From: Salegentibacter salegens
GTDB lineage: Bacteria > Bacteroidota > Bacteroidia > Flavobacteriales > Flavobacteriaceae
Direction: 5' to 3'
NCBI RefSeq assembly: GCF_900142975.1
Contig: NZ_LT670848.1
Location: 1,736,001-1,800,000 of the forward strand
Length of the DNA stretch: 64,000 bases
How positions within the stretch are numbered: position 1 is the stretch's first letter; every line of letters begins with the position of its first letter. Shown here piece after piece: positions 9,530 to 17,640 of the stretch. The notes beneath the pieces were generated by a model. That model was not told where the DNA came from. It ran no database searches and saw only the letters and a list, made by a program, of their open reading frames with translations. The translations under genes were made by a program, and so were the position numbers.

Positions 9530-10495
9530 ATGAATGAAACAATAGATATACCGGCTTTGCCGGACGGGCATCCTGTTAGCATATATTTCCAGGAGAAGGA
9601 GGTGATCACAGGATTAGTGGAAGAAATGCAAAGGGTTGATCCCATTTCCGAAAATCAAAAATATTACAATATTTTTAACCAGTTACAAGAGATAGAACGA
9701 AGATTTGAACGTAAAGAAAACCAACTTTTTCCCATACTGGAAGAAAAAGTATGGAATGGCCCTTCAAAGAATATGTGGTCATTTCATGACACCATCAGGG
9801 AACAATTCAGATTATTGCGCAAAAAGATTGAATCAAGACAAACTGAGGTTATTGAACAGGATACTTCTTACCTTATAAGCAGTATATACAGATTATTACT
9901 CACTGAGGAATCAGTTTTATTCCCGAACGCAATAAGGATTTTATCAGATCAGGATTGGATAAGGGTACGAAAAGGTGAAGAGGAGATTGGATGGATGTTA
10001 TCTCAGGAACCGGCTTCTTTTTCAGAAGAGGAATACATACATCCTTCTAAAGACTTTTCTAAACGGGAGCTATCATTTTCCCTGGAAGACACTGCACACT
10101 ATGATGAAGGTTATATGACGGTAGAGCAGGTAAATCTATTGCTTAAGACCATGCCCCTGGACCTAACTTATGTAGACGAAAATGATAAGGTAATATTCTA
10201 TAATCGTGGTGAAGAGCGGGTTTTCCCCAGAAGTGCAGGGATAATTGGAAGGGAAGTGAAGTTTTGCCATCCTCCAAAAAGTGTGGGAACGGTTCTAAAG
10301 ATACTGGAGGAGTTTCAAAAAGGGACTAAAAATGAAGCATCTTTTTGGATCAATTTTAAGGAAAGGCTTATCTACATAAGATATTTTGCTGTCCGTGACG
10401 AACAGAAAAATTATAAAGGAGTCATTGAAATGTCCCAGGATATTACAGATATTAAAAATATCGAAGGGGAGCAAAGACTTCTGGATTGGTATTAA
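9530..10495 (+). CDS. hemerythrin-like/DUF438-type protein with C-terminal PAS domain
   Basis: A 321-residue soluble protein. The N-terminal half is helical and hemerythrin-like: GHPVSIYFQEKEVI, ERRFERKENQLFPILEE, SFHDTIREQFRLL and LTEESVLFPNAIRIL, with His/Glu residues placed for a di-iron site. The C-terminal part (about residues 205-315) is a PAS fold of the DUF438 type: LDLTYVDENDKVIFYNRGEE, CHPPKSVGTVLKIL, YFAVRDEQKNYKGVIEMSQD. Such proteins are linked to oxygen or nitric oxide sensing and to FeS repair (ScdA/RIC-like). ATG 9530 (MNETIDIPALPDGHPV) is preferred to 9491 because family similarity begins there. It probably forms an operon with the gene at 7646. Confidence 0.88.
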   Translation: MNETIDIPALPDGHPVSIYFQEKEVITGLVEEMQRVDPISENQKYYNIFNQLQEIERRFERKENQLFPILEEKVWNGPSKNMWSFHDTIREQFRLLRKKIESRQTEVIEQDTSYLISSIYRLLLTEESVLFPNAIRILSDQDWIRVRKGEEEIGWMLSQEPASFSEEEYIHPSKDFSKRELSFSLEDTAHYDEGYMTVEQVNLLLKTMPLDLTYVDENDKVIFYNRGEERVFPRSAGIIGREVKFCHPPKSVGTVLKILEEFQKGTKNEASFWINFKERLIYIRYFAVRDEQKNYKGVIEMSQDITDIKNIEGEQRLLDWY

Positions 10496-10554
10496 AAATG
10501 TTATTTGTTTTTGAAATATGTTATGGGGATTAAATTTAATCGTGGCACATAAAA

Positions 10555-10704
10555 ATGAGAGAAATTCCCGAAAAGTACCGGGAAGAACTTAAAGAAAAAA
10601 TAAAAGAGGAATCTCTTGAATTCGATTTGCAAACATCTCTTACACGGCTTTATGCTGCAAAAAATAACAACCAAAATAATGCTCTTTTCTATGGAAATTC
10701 CTAA
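10555..10704 (+). CDS. small unknown protein, 49 residues
   Basis: Starts MREIPEKYREELKEKIKEE, is charged and probably helical, and ends FYGNS. It follows the hemerythrin-PAS gene by 59 bp on the same strand and is followed by a terminator-like hairpin, so it could be the last gene of that operon. It could equally be the truncated start of a longer lost gene. No domain is recognised. Confidence 0.4.
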   Translation: MREIPEKYREELKEKIKEESLEFDLQTSLTRLYAAKNNNQNNALFYGNS

Positions 10705-10776
10705 AAGATATTCTTACAGAAAATTTAGTGTTTTATCAGCTTTGATCTATTAACGCTTATCAATTGTAAAGAGAAA

Positions 10777-10812
10777 AAACCTGACGTATCGATTACTTCA
10801 GGTTTCTTTTAA
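10777..10812 (+). terminator. intrinsic terminator after the Fnr-type operon
   Basis: Perfect 8-bp stem AAACCTGA/TCAGGTTT (10777-10784 and 10798-10805) with a 13-base loop and CTTTT following. Suited to end the plus-strand transcript of 7646-10704. The following 250 bases up to 11059 show no recognisable gene. Confidence 0.75.
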
Positions 10813-11059
10813 TAATAATGGAGAACAATTGTATTTCCAGTGTGTGTTTTTCAAGGAGCAAACTATAGATTACACATTGAACAAAGACCGGCTTCCTCAG
10901 TGAGGCGATGGCTTGATAAATTTATTTTTTAATCCTGAGGAAAGCAACAACAGGCTTCATAATAATTTTCGAGCTTCTTTTCATTTTATGTGATTCTTTC
11001 CGGCTTTAGTTTATGGAAGACACTCTACCCTATTATCACTTTAACCCAAATAAAAATTG

Positions 11060-11407
11060 TTATGTGGAGCTATCCGCGACTTCTTTTACCCTTTCGGCTG
11101 TGTCACTTTTAGAAAGGGTAAGTCTCACTGTGCTGTTTTTTTCAGCCTTAAGATCATGGGGTACGTTGCCTTCCAAGTAAACAAGATCTCCCTTTACGAG
11201 AGTATGTGTCTCCCTGTTTACTCCAAAGGTTATTTCGCCCTCAAAGATCTCAACTACAATTGGAAATGGAGTTTTATGCTCCTTCATCACCTGCCCTTTT
11301 CGCATGACAATCCTTATTTCCCTGCTGCTGGATGTATCCATTAAAACCTTCACTGCAGGTTTGCCACCGTTATATTCAAGATCTTTTGTCAATGATGCAT
11401 TTTTCAT
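11060..11407 (-). CDS. small cupin-domain protein
   Basis: A 115-residue single-domain cupin. Motifs: GQVMKEHKTPFPIVVEIFEG (motif 1, with fewer His than metal-binding cupins) and KGDLVYLEGNVPHDLKAEK (motif 2, PH-D). ATG 11407 (MKNASLTKDLEYNGG) is chosen over an upstream TTG at 11425. Proteins of this size often accompany nitrogen-oxide or redox-stress genes, but no reaction can be assigned. An Fnr-type box lies 137 bp upstream, so it may share control with the neighbouring anaerobic genes. Confidence 0.85.
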   Translation of the reverse strand: MKNASLTKDLEYNGGKPAVKVLMDTSSSREIRIVMRKGQVMKEHKTPFPIVVEIFEGEITFGVNRETHTLVKGDLVYLEGNVPHDLKAEKNSTVRLTLSKSDTAERVKEVADSST

Positions 11408-11543
11408 AATTTCAATTTTTAACAAACCTATGCCGACTATAAATTAGTCCCGGAAAAATTTTACTTCGGAAAGCTATTCTATATAATCAGAGATTTGTTA
11501 GAATAATAAAGCTAAAAGTAAACAGAACTTTTGACCCGTTTTA

Positions 11544-11555
11544 TGATCGTGATCA
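11544..11555. promoter_or_regulatory. Crp/Fnr-type box TGAT-CGTG-ATCA upstream of the cupin gene
   Basis: Third TGAT-N4-ATCA dyad of the region, located upstream of the minus-strand cupin gene (start 11407) and downstream of the moaC-mogA gene. All three boxes lie within a 4.1-kb stretch and at gene fronts, which argues against chance. Confidence 0.5.
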
Positions 11556-11625
11556 GGAAACAAATTCTTTGTTTCTTAAATCAATTCCCCACATTCTGGT
11601 GCAAAACCATTCACAACAATAGGTT

Positions 11626-12539
11626 TTAATCGTGTTTAAAAGCAGCCATCACCCTAAAAATATGCATAATTGCCGGGAAAACTGCATCCATTGATTCTTC
11701 AGCACCCTTGGTGGACCCCGGAAGGGCAAGCACAAGGGTGTTTCCAATTAATCCCGACACTGAGCGTGATAACATTGATAAGGTGTTCTATCCTGCCCGT
11801 AGGCTCTTATAGCTTCCTCAATACCTGGAATAGGACGTTCCAACATAGGCTGAATAGCTTCCGGTGTTACATCGCGTGGAGACAGGCCGGTGCCGCCGGT
11901 TAATATCACCAGGCTCACTTTTTTCTCGCATTTTTCTCTTACAAGGTTTTTAATTGTTTCCTTTTCATCTGGAATAATCTGGTAATCTTCTACAGCTACC
12001 TGGTAAGCTTCCAGCTTTTCCATAATCACCTTGCCGGCCTTATCCTGCTTTTCTCCCCCCGAAATCGAATCGGAACACACAATAACCGTAGCTGAAATCT
12101 GATTTTCCTCTACTACCCTGCGGTAATCTGTTTTTCCTCCTTTTTTCTCCAGCAACTTAATTTTTTCTATGCTTATTCCTTTATCAATAGGTTTTAGCAT
12201 ATCGTACATCGTAAGAGCTACCACAGAAGCGGCATGCATAGCCTCTACCTCAACGCCAGTTTTATAAATGGTATGTACCTCAACATTAATGTAGATTTCA
12301 AGATCATCAATATTATAGGTAATATTTGTATACTCAACCGGTAAGGGATGGCAATCGGGAATCATATCGCGGGTGCGTTTTGCAGCAAAAAGGCCAGCTG
12401 TTTTAGCCATTTCAAACACATCCCCTTTTGGGACAGTTTTTTCTTCTACGGCTTTAATCGTATCAGTGCTACTTACCTTAACTAACGCTAGTGCTATTGC
12501 TTTGCGTAAGGTGTTGCTTTTATGAGTAATATTTACCAT
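11626..12539 (-). pseudogene. MoaC-MogA/MoaB fusion for molybdopterin synthesis, frameshifted near the C-terminus
   Basis: Fusion of cyclic pyranopterin monophosphate synthase (MoaC, about residues 1-150: KGDVFEMAKTAGLFAAKRT, MIPDCHPLPV, GVEVEAMHAASVVALTMYD) with a MogA/MoaB molybdopterin adenylyltransferase domain (about 165-300: VIVCSDSISGG, ILTGGTGLSPRDVTPEAI). The frame from 12539 ends early at 11748 after GQDRTPYQCYHAQCRD. One missing base near 11776 is responsible: the next frame continues MLSRSVSGLIGNTLVLALPG to a stop at 11626, exactly the expected MogA tail. The joined gene would encode about 304 residues. If the lesion is real, the MogA half loses its conserved C-terminal 50 residues while MoaC stays intact. 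Confidence 0.88.
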
Positions 12540-12555
12540 TTTTTCTTTCCAATAT

Positions 12556-13002
12556 TTAAATATTCACTTTCCAGTTTTCATCACTGTTTTCCAGCAATTC
12601 CTTTCCCCAAACAGGTAACTCATTTTTAATCCTTTCTACCAATTCTTCGCAAGCATCTATCGCCATTTTTCTATGTCTAGAAGAGGTAAATACAAAGAGA
12701 CATATTTCGCCCGTTTTCACCTCGCCCAGGCTGTGATAAATATGCATACAGGTTAAATTATATTTTTCAAAAATAGCTTCTCTTACTTCAAATGCTTTTT
12801 GAAGCGCCATCTCTTCATAAGCAGTATACTCAATAGCTCTCACTACACTGCCATCTTTTTCATCGGCCCGTACCTGACCCAAAAAAATAGAATGGGCACC
12901 AATATTGGTTTTGCTAATGTGATTTTGAATAGAGTTAGCTATCTTTTCTGAAGAGATAGGTCCGTCTACAAAAATATTTTTAGGTTTACGTGTCATATTC
13001 AT
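12556..13002 (-). CDS. moaE: molybdopterin synthase catalytic subunit MoaE
   Basis: A 148-residue MoaE. With thiocarboxylated MoaD it adds the dithiolene sulphurs to cyclic pyranopterin monophosphate. Visible landmarks: GAHSIFLGQVRADEKDGSVV, IEYTAYEEMALQKAF, HSLGEVKTGEICLFVFTSSR and ELPVWGKELLENSDENWKV, with the active-site KKE-type segment represented by PVWGKE. It overlaps the end of the moeB fragment by 17 bp (11 bp if translation starts at the Met at 12996) and lies 16 bp before the moaC-mogA fusion. It is the only apparently intact molybdenum-cofactor gene here; moaA, moaD and moeA are not in the window. Confidence 0.95.
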   Translation of the reverse strand: MNMTRKPKNIFVDGPISSEKIANSIQNHISKTNIGAHSIFLGQVRADEKDGSVVRAIEYTAYEEMALQKAFEVREAIFEKYNLTCMHIYHSLGEVKTGEICLFVFTSSRHRKMAIDACEELVERIKNELPVWGKELLENSDENWKVNI

Positions 13003-13521
13003 TAGAATTTAAAGGTGAAGCAGGGTCTAAAATACCTCCTTCTACTGAAAATATTTTCTTTTCGGGAAATTGCTGTTTTAATTCTTTTGCAAGTTGGGAG
13101 CTGCGTTGCCCCGATGCACAAAACAAAAGAATATTTTCATAAGCTGATAGCGATTCAGGATTATTCCTTATTTCTTCCATCGGTTTTTTACTTAAATATT
13201 CTTTCTCAAAAAATGGTTTTTCTCCGTTTTCCCTGATATCTAAAAGTATACTATTATTCATATTACGCGTCCAGTCCAGGGTTTTTCCCAGTTTAAACCC
13301 TCTGCGATTCCGCAGTTGATATTATAGTTTCTGTTCCTAAATTGCTTTTCAGATTTTGGCAAATTTTCTCTGCCTTTGGGATTAGGTTGTATGGCCACCT
13401 CGTAAAATGAAGTATTTTTAAGATTAAAAAAAAGTATTTTTTCTGAAAGTACTTTTCCCACTCCCGATAAAATTTTTATTACTTCTGATGCCTGTAAGGT
13501 TCCAATAATTCCCGGAAGAAC
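12986..13521 (-). pseudogene. moeB: moeB remnant: C-terminal ThiF piece plus rhodanese domain, truncated and frameshifted
   Basis: MoeB adenylates the C-terminus of MoaD; Bacteroidota versions carry a rhodanese tail. Homology starts abruptly at VLPGIIGTLQASEVIKILSG (from 13521), preceded at once by a stop, so roughly the first 190 residues including the ATP site are gone. The frame continues through FFNLKNTSFYEVAIQPNPK to GLNWEK. One A missing from a run of five (near 13285) then shifts the frame; in the restored frame it reads TLDWTRNMNNSILLDIRENG and the rhodanese loop LLFCASGQRSSQLAKEL. The unrelated DNA from 13522 to 13685 marks a deletion or rearrangement junction. Confidence 0.85.
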
Positions 13522-13685
13522 TATTCATTAAGCTTATTTACAGAAGATAACTCGGGATGAATATACAGGTATATTACAGATATTTTGTTTGATAGTGGTG
13601 TAATTGAAAATATAAAAGCACAGAATAAGCCGTAGAAAAATTTGAGCCAAGACTTTATCTCATTAATAAAATCTAAATATTTTAT

Positions 13686-14276
13686 TTAACCAAATGCAAT
13701 TGGGTCAGTAAAGAGTGTATATAAGATAACCGAAATCAAACCTATCAAAAAAATAATGACAGAAACAACCAATAGCTTTTGTTTTTTTGCAACTATTTTT
13801 CCTAGAAAATAGAGATCTGTTATCATTTCGTCATAAATATTTTGACCTTTGGTCATAATTCTCTCAAACTCAGCTTTAAACTCAGAGAGGGAGAGCTTTG
13901 AAAAATTTTCGGCATATAAAGTGCCTTTATAACCACTTGCCCTATAAGATTTTCCAAAATAGCGGTGTGGTAACATACTAAACAAGGCAAAAACCATAGA
14001 AAGCATACTGCAAATCATTAAAATTCGTGTTCCAATTTCTATTGAAACTTCTTGTGATTTAGGTGCTATAAACAACAAACCCAATAAAAGTGAAGTGATA
14101 ATAGAATTGACGGTAAGAACGATTTTCGCCTTATTATCCACCATTTTCAATAAGTTGTAATGATTTCTGGAAAGGGTTCTAAACAGGGTTTGAACGCCAC
14201 GTGCATCGTAATTTTCCAGCTTTTTACTTTTAGGGGACTTGTCAGCCTTAAGATCATCTGCTTTTTCCATAATCAA
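13686..14276 (-). CDS. Pycsar-effector-type (DUF5706) membrane protein
   Basis: A 196-residue membrane protein. After a charged N-terminus come LFRTLSRNHYNLLKMVDNKA and membrane segments at about residues 70-92 (IVLTVNSIITSLLLGLLFI), 103-125 (MICSMLSMVFALFSML) and 168-190 (LLVVSVIIFLIGLISVILY). The N-x-K-A motif before the first segment and the FGKSYRASGYKGTLYAENFS linker fit the DUF5706 family, whose members include the membrane effectors of Pycsar anti-phage systems. No cyclase gene is nearby. It is the last gene of the long operon and follows the ATP-cone nuclease by 3 bp. Role here is unknown; defence is only one possibility. Confidence 0.8.
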   Translation of the reverse strand: MIMEKADDLKADKSPKSKKLENYDARGVQTLFRTLSRNHYNLLKMVDNKAKIVLTVNSIITSLLLGLLFIAPKSQEVSIEIGTRILMICSMLSMVFALFSMLPHRYFGKSYRASGYKGTLYAENFSKLSLSEFKAEFERIMTKGQNIYDEMITDLYFLGKIVAKKQKLLVVSVIIFLIGLISVILYTLFTDPIAFG

Positions 14277-14279
14277 TTC

Positions 14280-15122
14280 CTACAAATTACAGAGGTTTTT
14301 TATTTCATTCAATATTCTTTTTTGGCGTAATCCTGAAACACCTACCTTTCCCAGTATAAATTTTGACTCGTAAAGCTCTTCAGTAAGAATAATGTTGTTT
14401 TCGATTATAAGATTCTTTTCACGTTCTGTCAGGGTGGTTAAAGTCGTTATCGGATAGAGTGCAAACTTGTCCACGTTTTGTTTAATTCCATTGTTTTCAG
14501 GATAATCCCAACTTAACAAATGCAATCCTACGCAGGTGGCGTAGTCAATGGCATCTTTAGAAAAGCGGGTGTTGGTCACCAGCCAGCCTTGTTTTAAATG
14601 CGATGCTTTTTCCGGATTTTTGTTCCAGTGATTTTGAATATCTAAAAACCTCGAATTTATATAGAGCGGTACTTTTACATTACTAATGGCTTTGGGATCT
14701 GAATGAAATTTACATTCAATCGCATAGGTGTTTTCATCTTTTTCAGCTAACACATCCACTTCGTGTGTAACGCATTTACCTTGCAGAATGACCCCAACAG
14801 TTGTCTTAAAACCTTTGTGGTTTAAAAGAGCGCCAATTAAACGTTCAAAGGGAAAACCGGTGGGACCCAAATCTAAAATAGCACGCTTTAAACTATATTT
14901 GGAAGCCGAAATACGGTTGTATTTTTTTAAAAACGAAAAAGCTTTTCGGTAAATCTTTTTTGTTGACATACCGTTGTAGAGCATCGACTCTATTTCGGCG
15001 GCAATTAATTCTATTTCTTCTTCTGAAGCCATACTTCTTTTCAGGGAAGTTTTTAATTTTTCAACCTTAAAATTTTCACTATCCCCGTTGGATTTTATTA
15101 TTGCTATGCTGTCTTTTTCCAT
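14280..15122 (-). CDS. ATP-cone domain fused to an Mrr-like restriction endonuclease fold
   Basis: A 280-residue protein. An N-terminal ATP-cone (about residues 5-90: IIKSNGDSENFKVEKLKTSL, EIESMLYNGMSTKKIYRKAF) is the nucleotide-sensing module known from ribonucleotide reductase and NrdR. A PD-(D/E)xK nuclease domain follows (about 95-220) with HEVDVLAEKDENTYAIECKF, giving the D, E-x-K catalytic pattern. The C-terminal part ends with a helix-rich segment (GVSGLRQKRILNEIKNL). The pairing is recurrent in Bacteroidota, but its substrate is not established. It lies 3 bp ahead of the DUF5706 gene and 10 bp behind the OMPLA-like gene. A stress-induced DNA-processing or defence role is inference. 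Confidence 0.85.
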   Translation of the reverse strand: MEKDSIAIIKSNGDSENFKVEKLKTSLKRSMASEEEIELIAAEIESMLYNGMSTKKIYRKAFSFLKKYNRISASKYSLKRAILDLGPTGFPFERLIGALLNHKGFKTTVGVILQGKCVTHEVDVLAEKDENTYAIECKFHSDPKAISNVKVPLYINSRFLDIQNHWNKNPEKASHLKQGWLVTNTRFSKDAIDYATCVGLHLLSWDYPENNGIKQNVDKFALYPITTLTTLTEREKNLIIENNIILTEELYESKFILGKVGVSGLRQKRILNEIKNLCNL

Positions 15123-15132
15123 TTTGTATGTT

Positions 15133-16032
15133 TTAAAATCGTAGAATTTCAGTCATTAATCCAAATCTAATGACACTAAGCTGCTGTCTGAAATAAATAT
15201 TGTAATAATCCATTCCGTGATAAAATTGAACAAAAAATCCAATATCTTCCAGAAATTTTGGATGGTAATAAAAGGTTAACGCAGCATTTATCCGGTCGGC
15301 GTCAAGTAATTCCCAATAGTTAATTTGATCTAACATTAAGGTAGTTTCAATCTTTACAGAGAAATTTGCTCGTCTTGTCTTGCTAAAAATGTTACTGTCT
15401 AAAGGCAACTTATAGGCAAAAAAAGAATTGTGCCAACGCAAGCCGCTATAATGCCCACGCAGCTCCTCTATCATCCAGGTTTTAGGATGAACCTCCAGGG
15501 AGCTTTTAAAGAATTTCACTGCATTTTTATTTTGGCTATAGGAAGTACGGATTAATCCAAATTCCATATAATTAGTGGCAAAATTTCCATTGGTTACATT
15601 TATTTTCAAGGAGTCTCTATAAAAAGCCCCATCTTGACCGTTGGAGTAATGCGCTATTCTTCCATAATATGTGTTTTGGTTTAGGCCGTTGGGGTCTCCA
15701 GAGAGATAATAAAATGATATTTGCGGAATATAACTGGGCGTTTGAACGGGATAGGACTCTTTGTTGTACATCCTAATGGTTATTTGGGGAGTAAGTACCG
15801 CCATTAACCGAGAATCTTTTCTCTCGCGAATTACAAAATTGGGATTTAGGTTCGCTTCGAACATTAAAGGTTCAATATTTCCAATATCGATAGGGAAGGT
15901 GATATAACTATCACTTTGATTAACCAGGGCTAGTTTACCGAGATCTAACTTTGGCAAGGTGTCCCGTTCTTGAGCTTGAATTGTTGCTAAGAATAGATTG
16001 ATTAAAAAGAGTATGAACCAGGCTTTCCTCAT
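15133..16032 (-). CDS. outer membrane phospholipase A-like beta-barrel
   Basis: A 299-residue outer membrane protein with a signal peptide (cleavage after TIQAQ). The segment YGRIAHYSNGQDGAFY carries the HxSNG motif that holds the catalytic His and Ser of OMPLA-type phospholipase A1, followed by NFATNYMEFGLIRTSY, where the third catalytic residue (Asn) could lie. Alternating hydrophobic strands and a C-terminal aromatic-rich end (VIRFGLMTEILRF) support a barrel. It overlaps the DUF2141 gene by 4 bp. OMPLA is normally dormant and becomes active when the outer membrane is perturbed. Barrel is confident; enzymatic activity moderately so. Confidence 0.75.
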   Translation of the reverse strand: MRKAWFILFLINLFLATIQAQERDTLPKLDLGKLALVNQSDSYITFPIDIGNIEPLMFEANLNPNFVIRERKDSRLMAVLTPQITIRMYNKESYPVQTPSYIPQISFYYLSGDPNGLNQNTYYGRIAHYSNGQDGAFYRDSLKINVTNGNFATNYMEFGLIRTSYSQNKNAVKFFKSSLEVHPKTWMIEELRGHYSGLRWHNSFFAYKLPLDSNIFSKTRRANFSVKIETTLMLDQINYWELLDADRINAALTFYYHPKFLEDIGFFVQFYHGMDYYNIYFRQQLSVIRFGLMTEILRF

Positions 16033-16487
16033 AAATAGATGATCTTAACTTTTTTGGTGCTGTTTTGGGTTACGAGAAAGCTTGCCATGGAAAAATTAGG
16101 CCTATTTTTAAGTCCTAGAGACTCATAATTGGAAAAACCAATACCTTCTTTGGGTAATGGAGGCAAAAATTTCTTATCAATTTTACCATTTTCATTTTCA
16201 TCGTGCAGGATATTGATGGCGTATCTACCTTCAGGTAATTGAGAAAAGGTTACAGATGCGCTATTATTATCAATTTCGCAAGTTTTTATACGATAATAGT
16301 TTTCAAACTTTTCATCAGGAATAGTTCCCTTTTTATTGTACAAAGCAAATTGAACCACACCTTTTGAATTGCGTAAACCCTCCACCTTGACCGTTAAGGA
16401 ATAGGTAGTTGCTTTTGGCAGGCTATGAGAGGAGGACATTATAAATATAAATCCGGCCAGCGTTAAAAATTTAAGGAGTTTTTTCAT
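16029..16487 (-). CDS. DUF2141 secreted protein
   Basis: A 152-residue exported protein with a signal peptide ending near SSSHSLP. DUF2141 features are clear: YSLTVKVEGLRNSKGVVQFA at the front, the acidic INILHDENENGKIDKKF motif, and EGIGFSNYESLGLKNRPNF near the end, typical of this beta-sandwich periplasmic family of unknown function. It overlaps both neighbours by 4 bp, so translation is probably coupled. Confidence 0.9.
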   Translation of the reverse strand: MKKLLKFLTLAGFIFIMSSSHSLPKATTYSLTVKVEGLRNSKGVVQFALYNKKGTIPDEKFENYYRIKTCEIDNNSASVTFSQLPEGRYAINILHDENENGKIDKKFLPPLPKEGIGFSNYESLGLKNRPNFSMASFLVTQNSTKKVKIIYL

Positions 16488-16879
16488 CTTTTATATTTTA
16501 TAAGTTGATAATATGCAAGTAAAGAAAAAGTAATAGTGAGAACTATACGGAATACCATAGCCCTAATTGTTTCAAATTCAAAAGACCCTCCACGGTCTAT
16601 ATGCAGAAGTAGTATCATTAGAGCTATAAATAAGAGTAATGCAACTGTGGTTAGAATCCAGAGAGTCCATTTTTTAGATTGAAGAAAGCCTAAGGCTGCG
16701 ATTAAATAGATAAAACCGGCCACAAAATTTGTCCATACTATAAATGGTACAAAATCTCCTTGCTTTGCCCGTATGCCAAACCAATTAAATAGGACAGAGC
16801 TGCTCATAAATAGCGTTACTAAAGCAAAAGCAAGTATCAAAATTGCAATAACATATCTAAATATTTTGCTTTTTTTCAT
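16484..16879 (-). CDS. small integral membrane protein, four predicted segments
   Basis: A 131-residue protein that is almost entirely membrane. Hydrophobic segments lie at about residues 9-30, 43-65, 71-92 and 105-127. No charged catalytic residues or known motif are seen. It sits between the LOG gene (11 bp gap) and DUF2141 (4 bp overlap) inside the long operon. Function unknown. Confidence 0.8.
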   Translation of the reverse strand: MKKSKIFRYVIAILILAFALVTLFMSSSVLFNWFGIRAKQGDFVPFIVWTNFVAGFIYLIAALGFLQSKKWTLWILTTVALLLFIALMILLLHIDRGGSFEFETIRAMVFRIVLTITFSLLAYYQLIKYKR

Positions 16880-16890
16880 TATCCAGGGAT

Positions 16891-17640
16891 TTAAAATTTT
16901 CTTCGGTTTTCCTCATACCACCATTTTGGTTGGTACTCTTCTTTTATCAAACCAAATTTCTCGATAGCGTGTGTTTTTATATGCATTATCACTTCTTCGG
17001 GAGAATCGGTCATAAATAGCAACTCCATATCCTCTGCACTGATACTTTCATTTCTGGCCATTACCTGAATATGTTCACATAATTCTTTGTGGTATTTGGT
17101 ATCAAAAATTACTACAGGAAAATTTTGGATCATTTTGGTCTGTATTAGGGTAATAGCCTCAAAAAGTTCATCTAAAGTGCCCATTCCTCCCGGCATAACC
17201 ACAAAAGCATAGGAGTATTTCATCAATAAAAATTTTCTAACAAAGAAATATGGGATATCAATCCACTTATGTAAGTAAGGATTAGGTTTTTGCTCGAATG
17301 GCAAAATAATATTAACCCCCACCGAATACCCCCCGGCTTCATAAGCTCCTTTATTGGCGGCTTCCATAATCCCCGGGCCGCCACCGGTCATGATGGCAAA
17401 GCCTAATTTAGAAAGTTCGGCTCCAATTTTTTCTGCATCTTTATAATGCCTGGAATCTGGTTTAAACCTAGCGGAACCAAATACAGTAACACAAGGCCCT
17501 ATAAAGTGCATTTTACGGAAACCCTTGATAAAACTGAAAAACACCCTTATTGCAAAACCCAACTCTTTAAACCTTGATCTGGGACCTTTAAGCGATGAAG
17601 ATTCGCTTTTTGTCAAATGATATTTTGTATCGTTTTCCAT
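16891..17640 (-). CDS. LOG family protein (nucleoside monophosphate phosphoribohydrolase type)
   Basis: A 249-residue Rossmann-fold protein of the TIGR00730/LOG family. The key motifs are present: VTVFGSARF, IMTGGGPGIMEAANKGA and MPGGMGTLDELFEAITLIQT, in which PGG-x-GT-x-x-E forms the active site. Characterised members cleave AMP or cytokinin monophosphates to a base and ribose 5-phosphate. Its start overlaps the preceding permease stop by one base. The substrate and the reason for its place in an efflux operon are unknown. Confidence 0.92.
   Translation of the reverse strand: MENDTKYHLTKSESSSLKGPRSRFKELGFAIRVFFSFIKGFRKMHFIGPCVTVFGSARFKPDSRHYKDAEKIGAELSKLGFAIMTGGGPGIMEAANKGAYEAGGYSVGVNIILPFEQKPNPYLHKWIDIPYFFVRKFLLMKYSYAFVVMPGGMGTLDELFEAITLIQTKMIQNFPVVIFDTKYHKELCEHIQVMARNESISAEDMELLFMTDSPEEVIMHIKTHAIEKFGLIKEEYQPKWWYEENRRKF

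Noticed and set aside
10813..11040. Minus-strand stretch reading SLRKPVFVQC as a possible rhodanese piece
   Set aside because: Too short, lacks the active-site loop, and no flanking homology could be followed.
13522..13685. 48-codon minus-strand open stretch upstream of the moeB remnant
   Set aside because: It has no start codon and no recognisable family; more likely junction DNA from the deletion.
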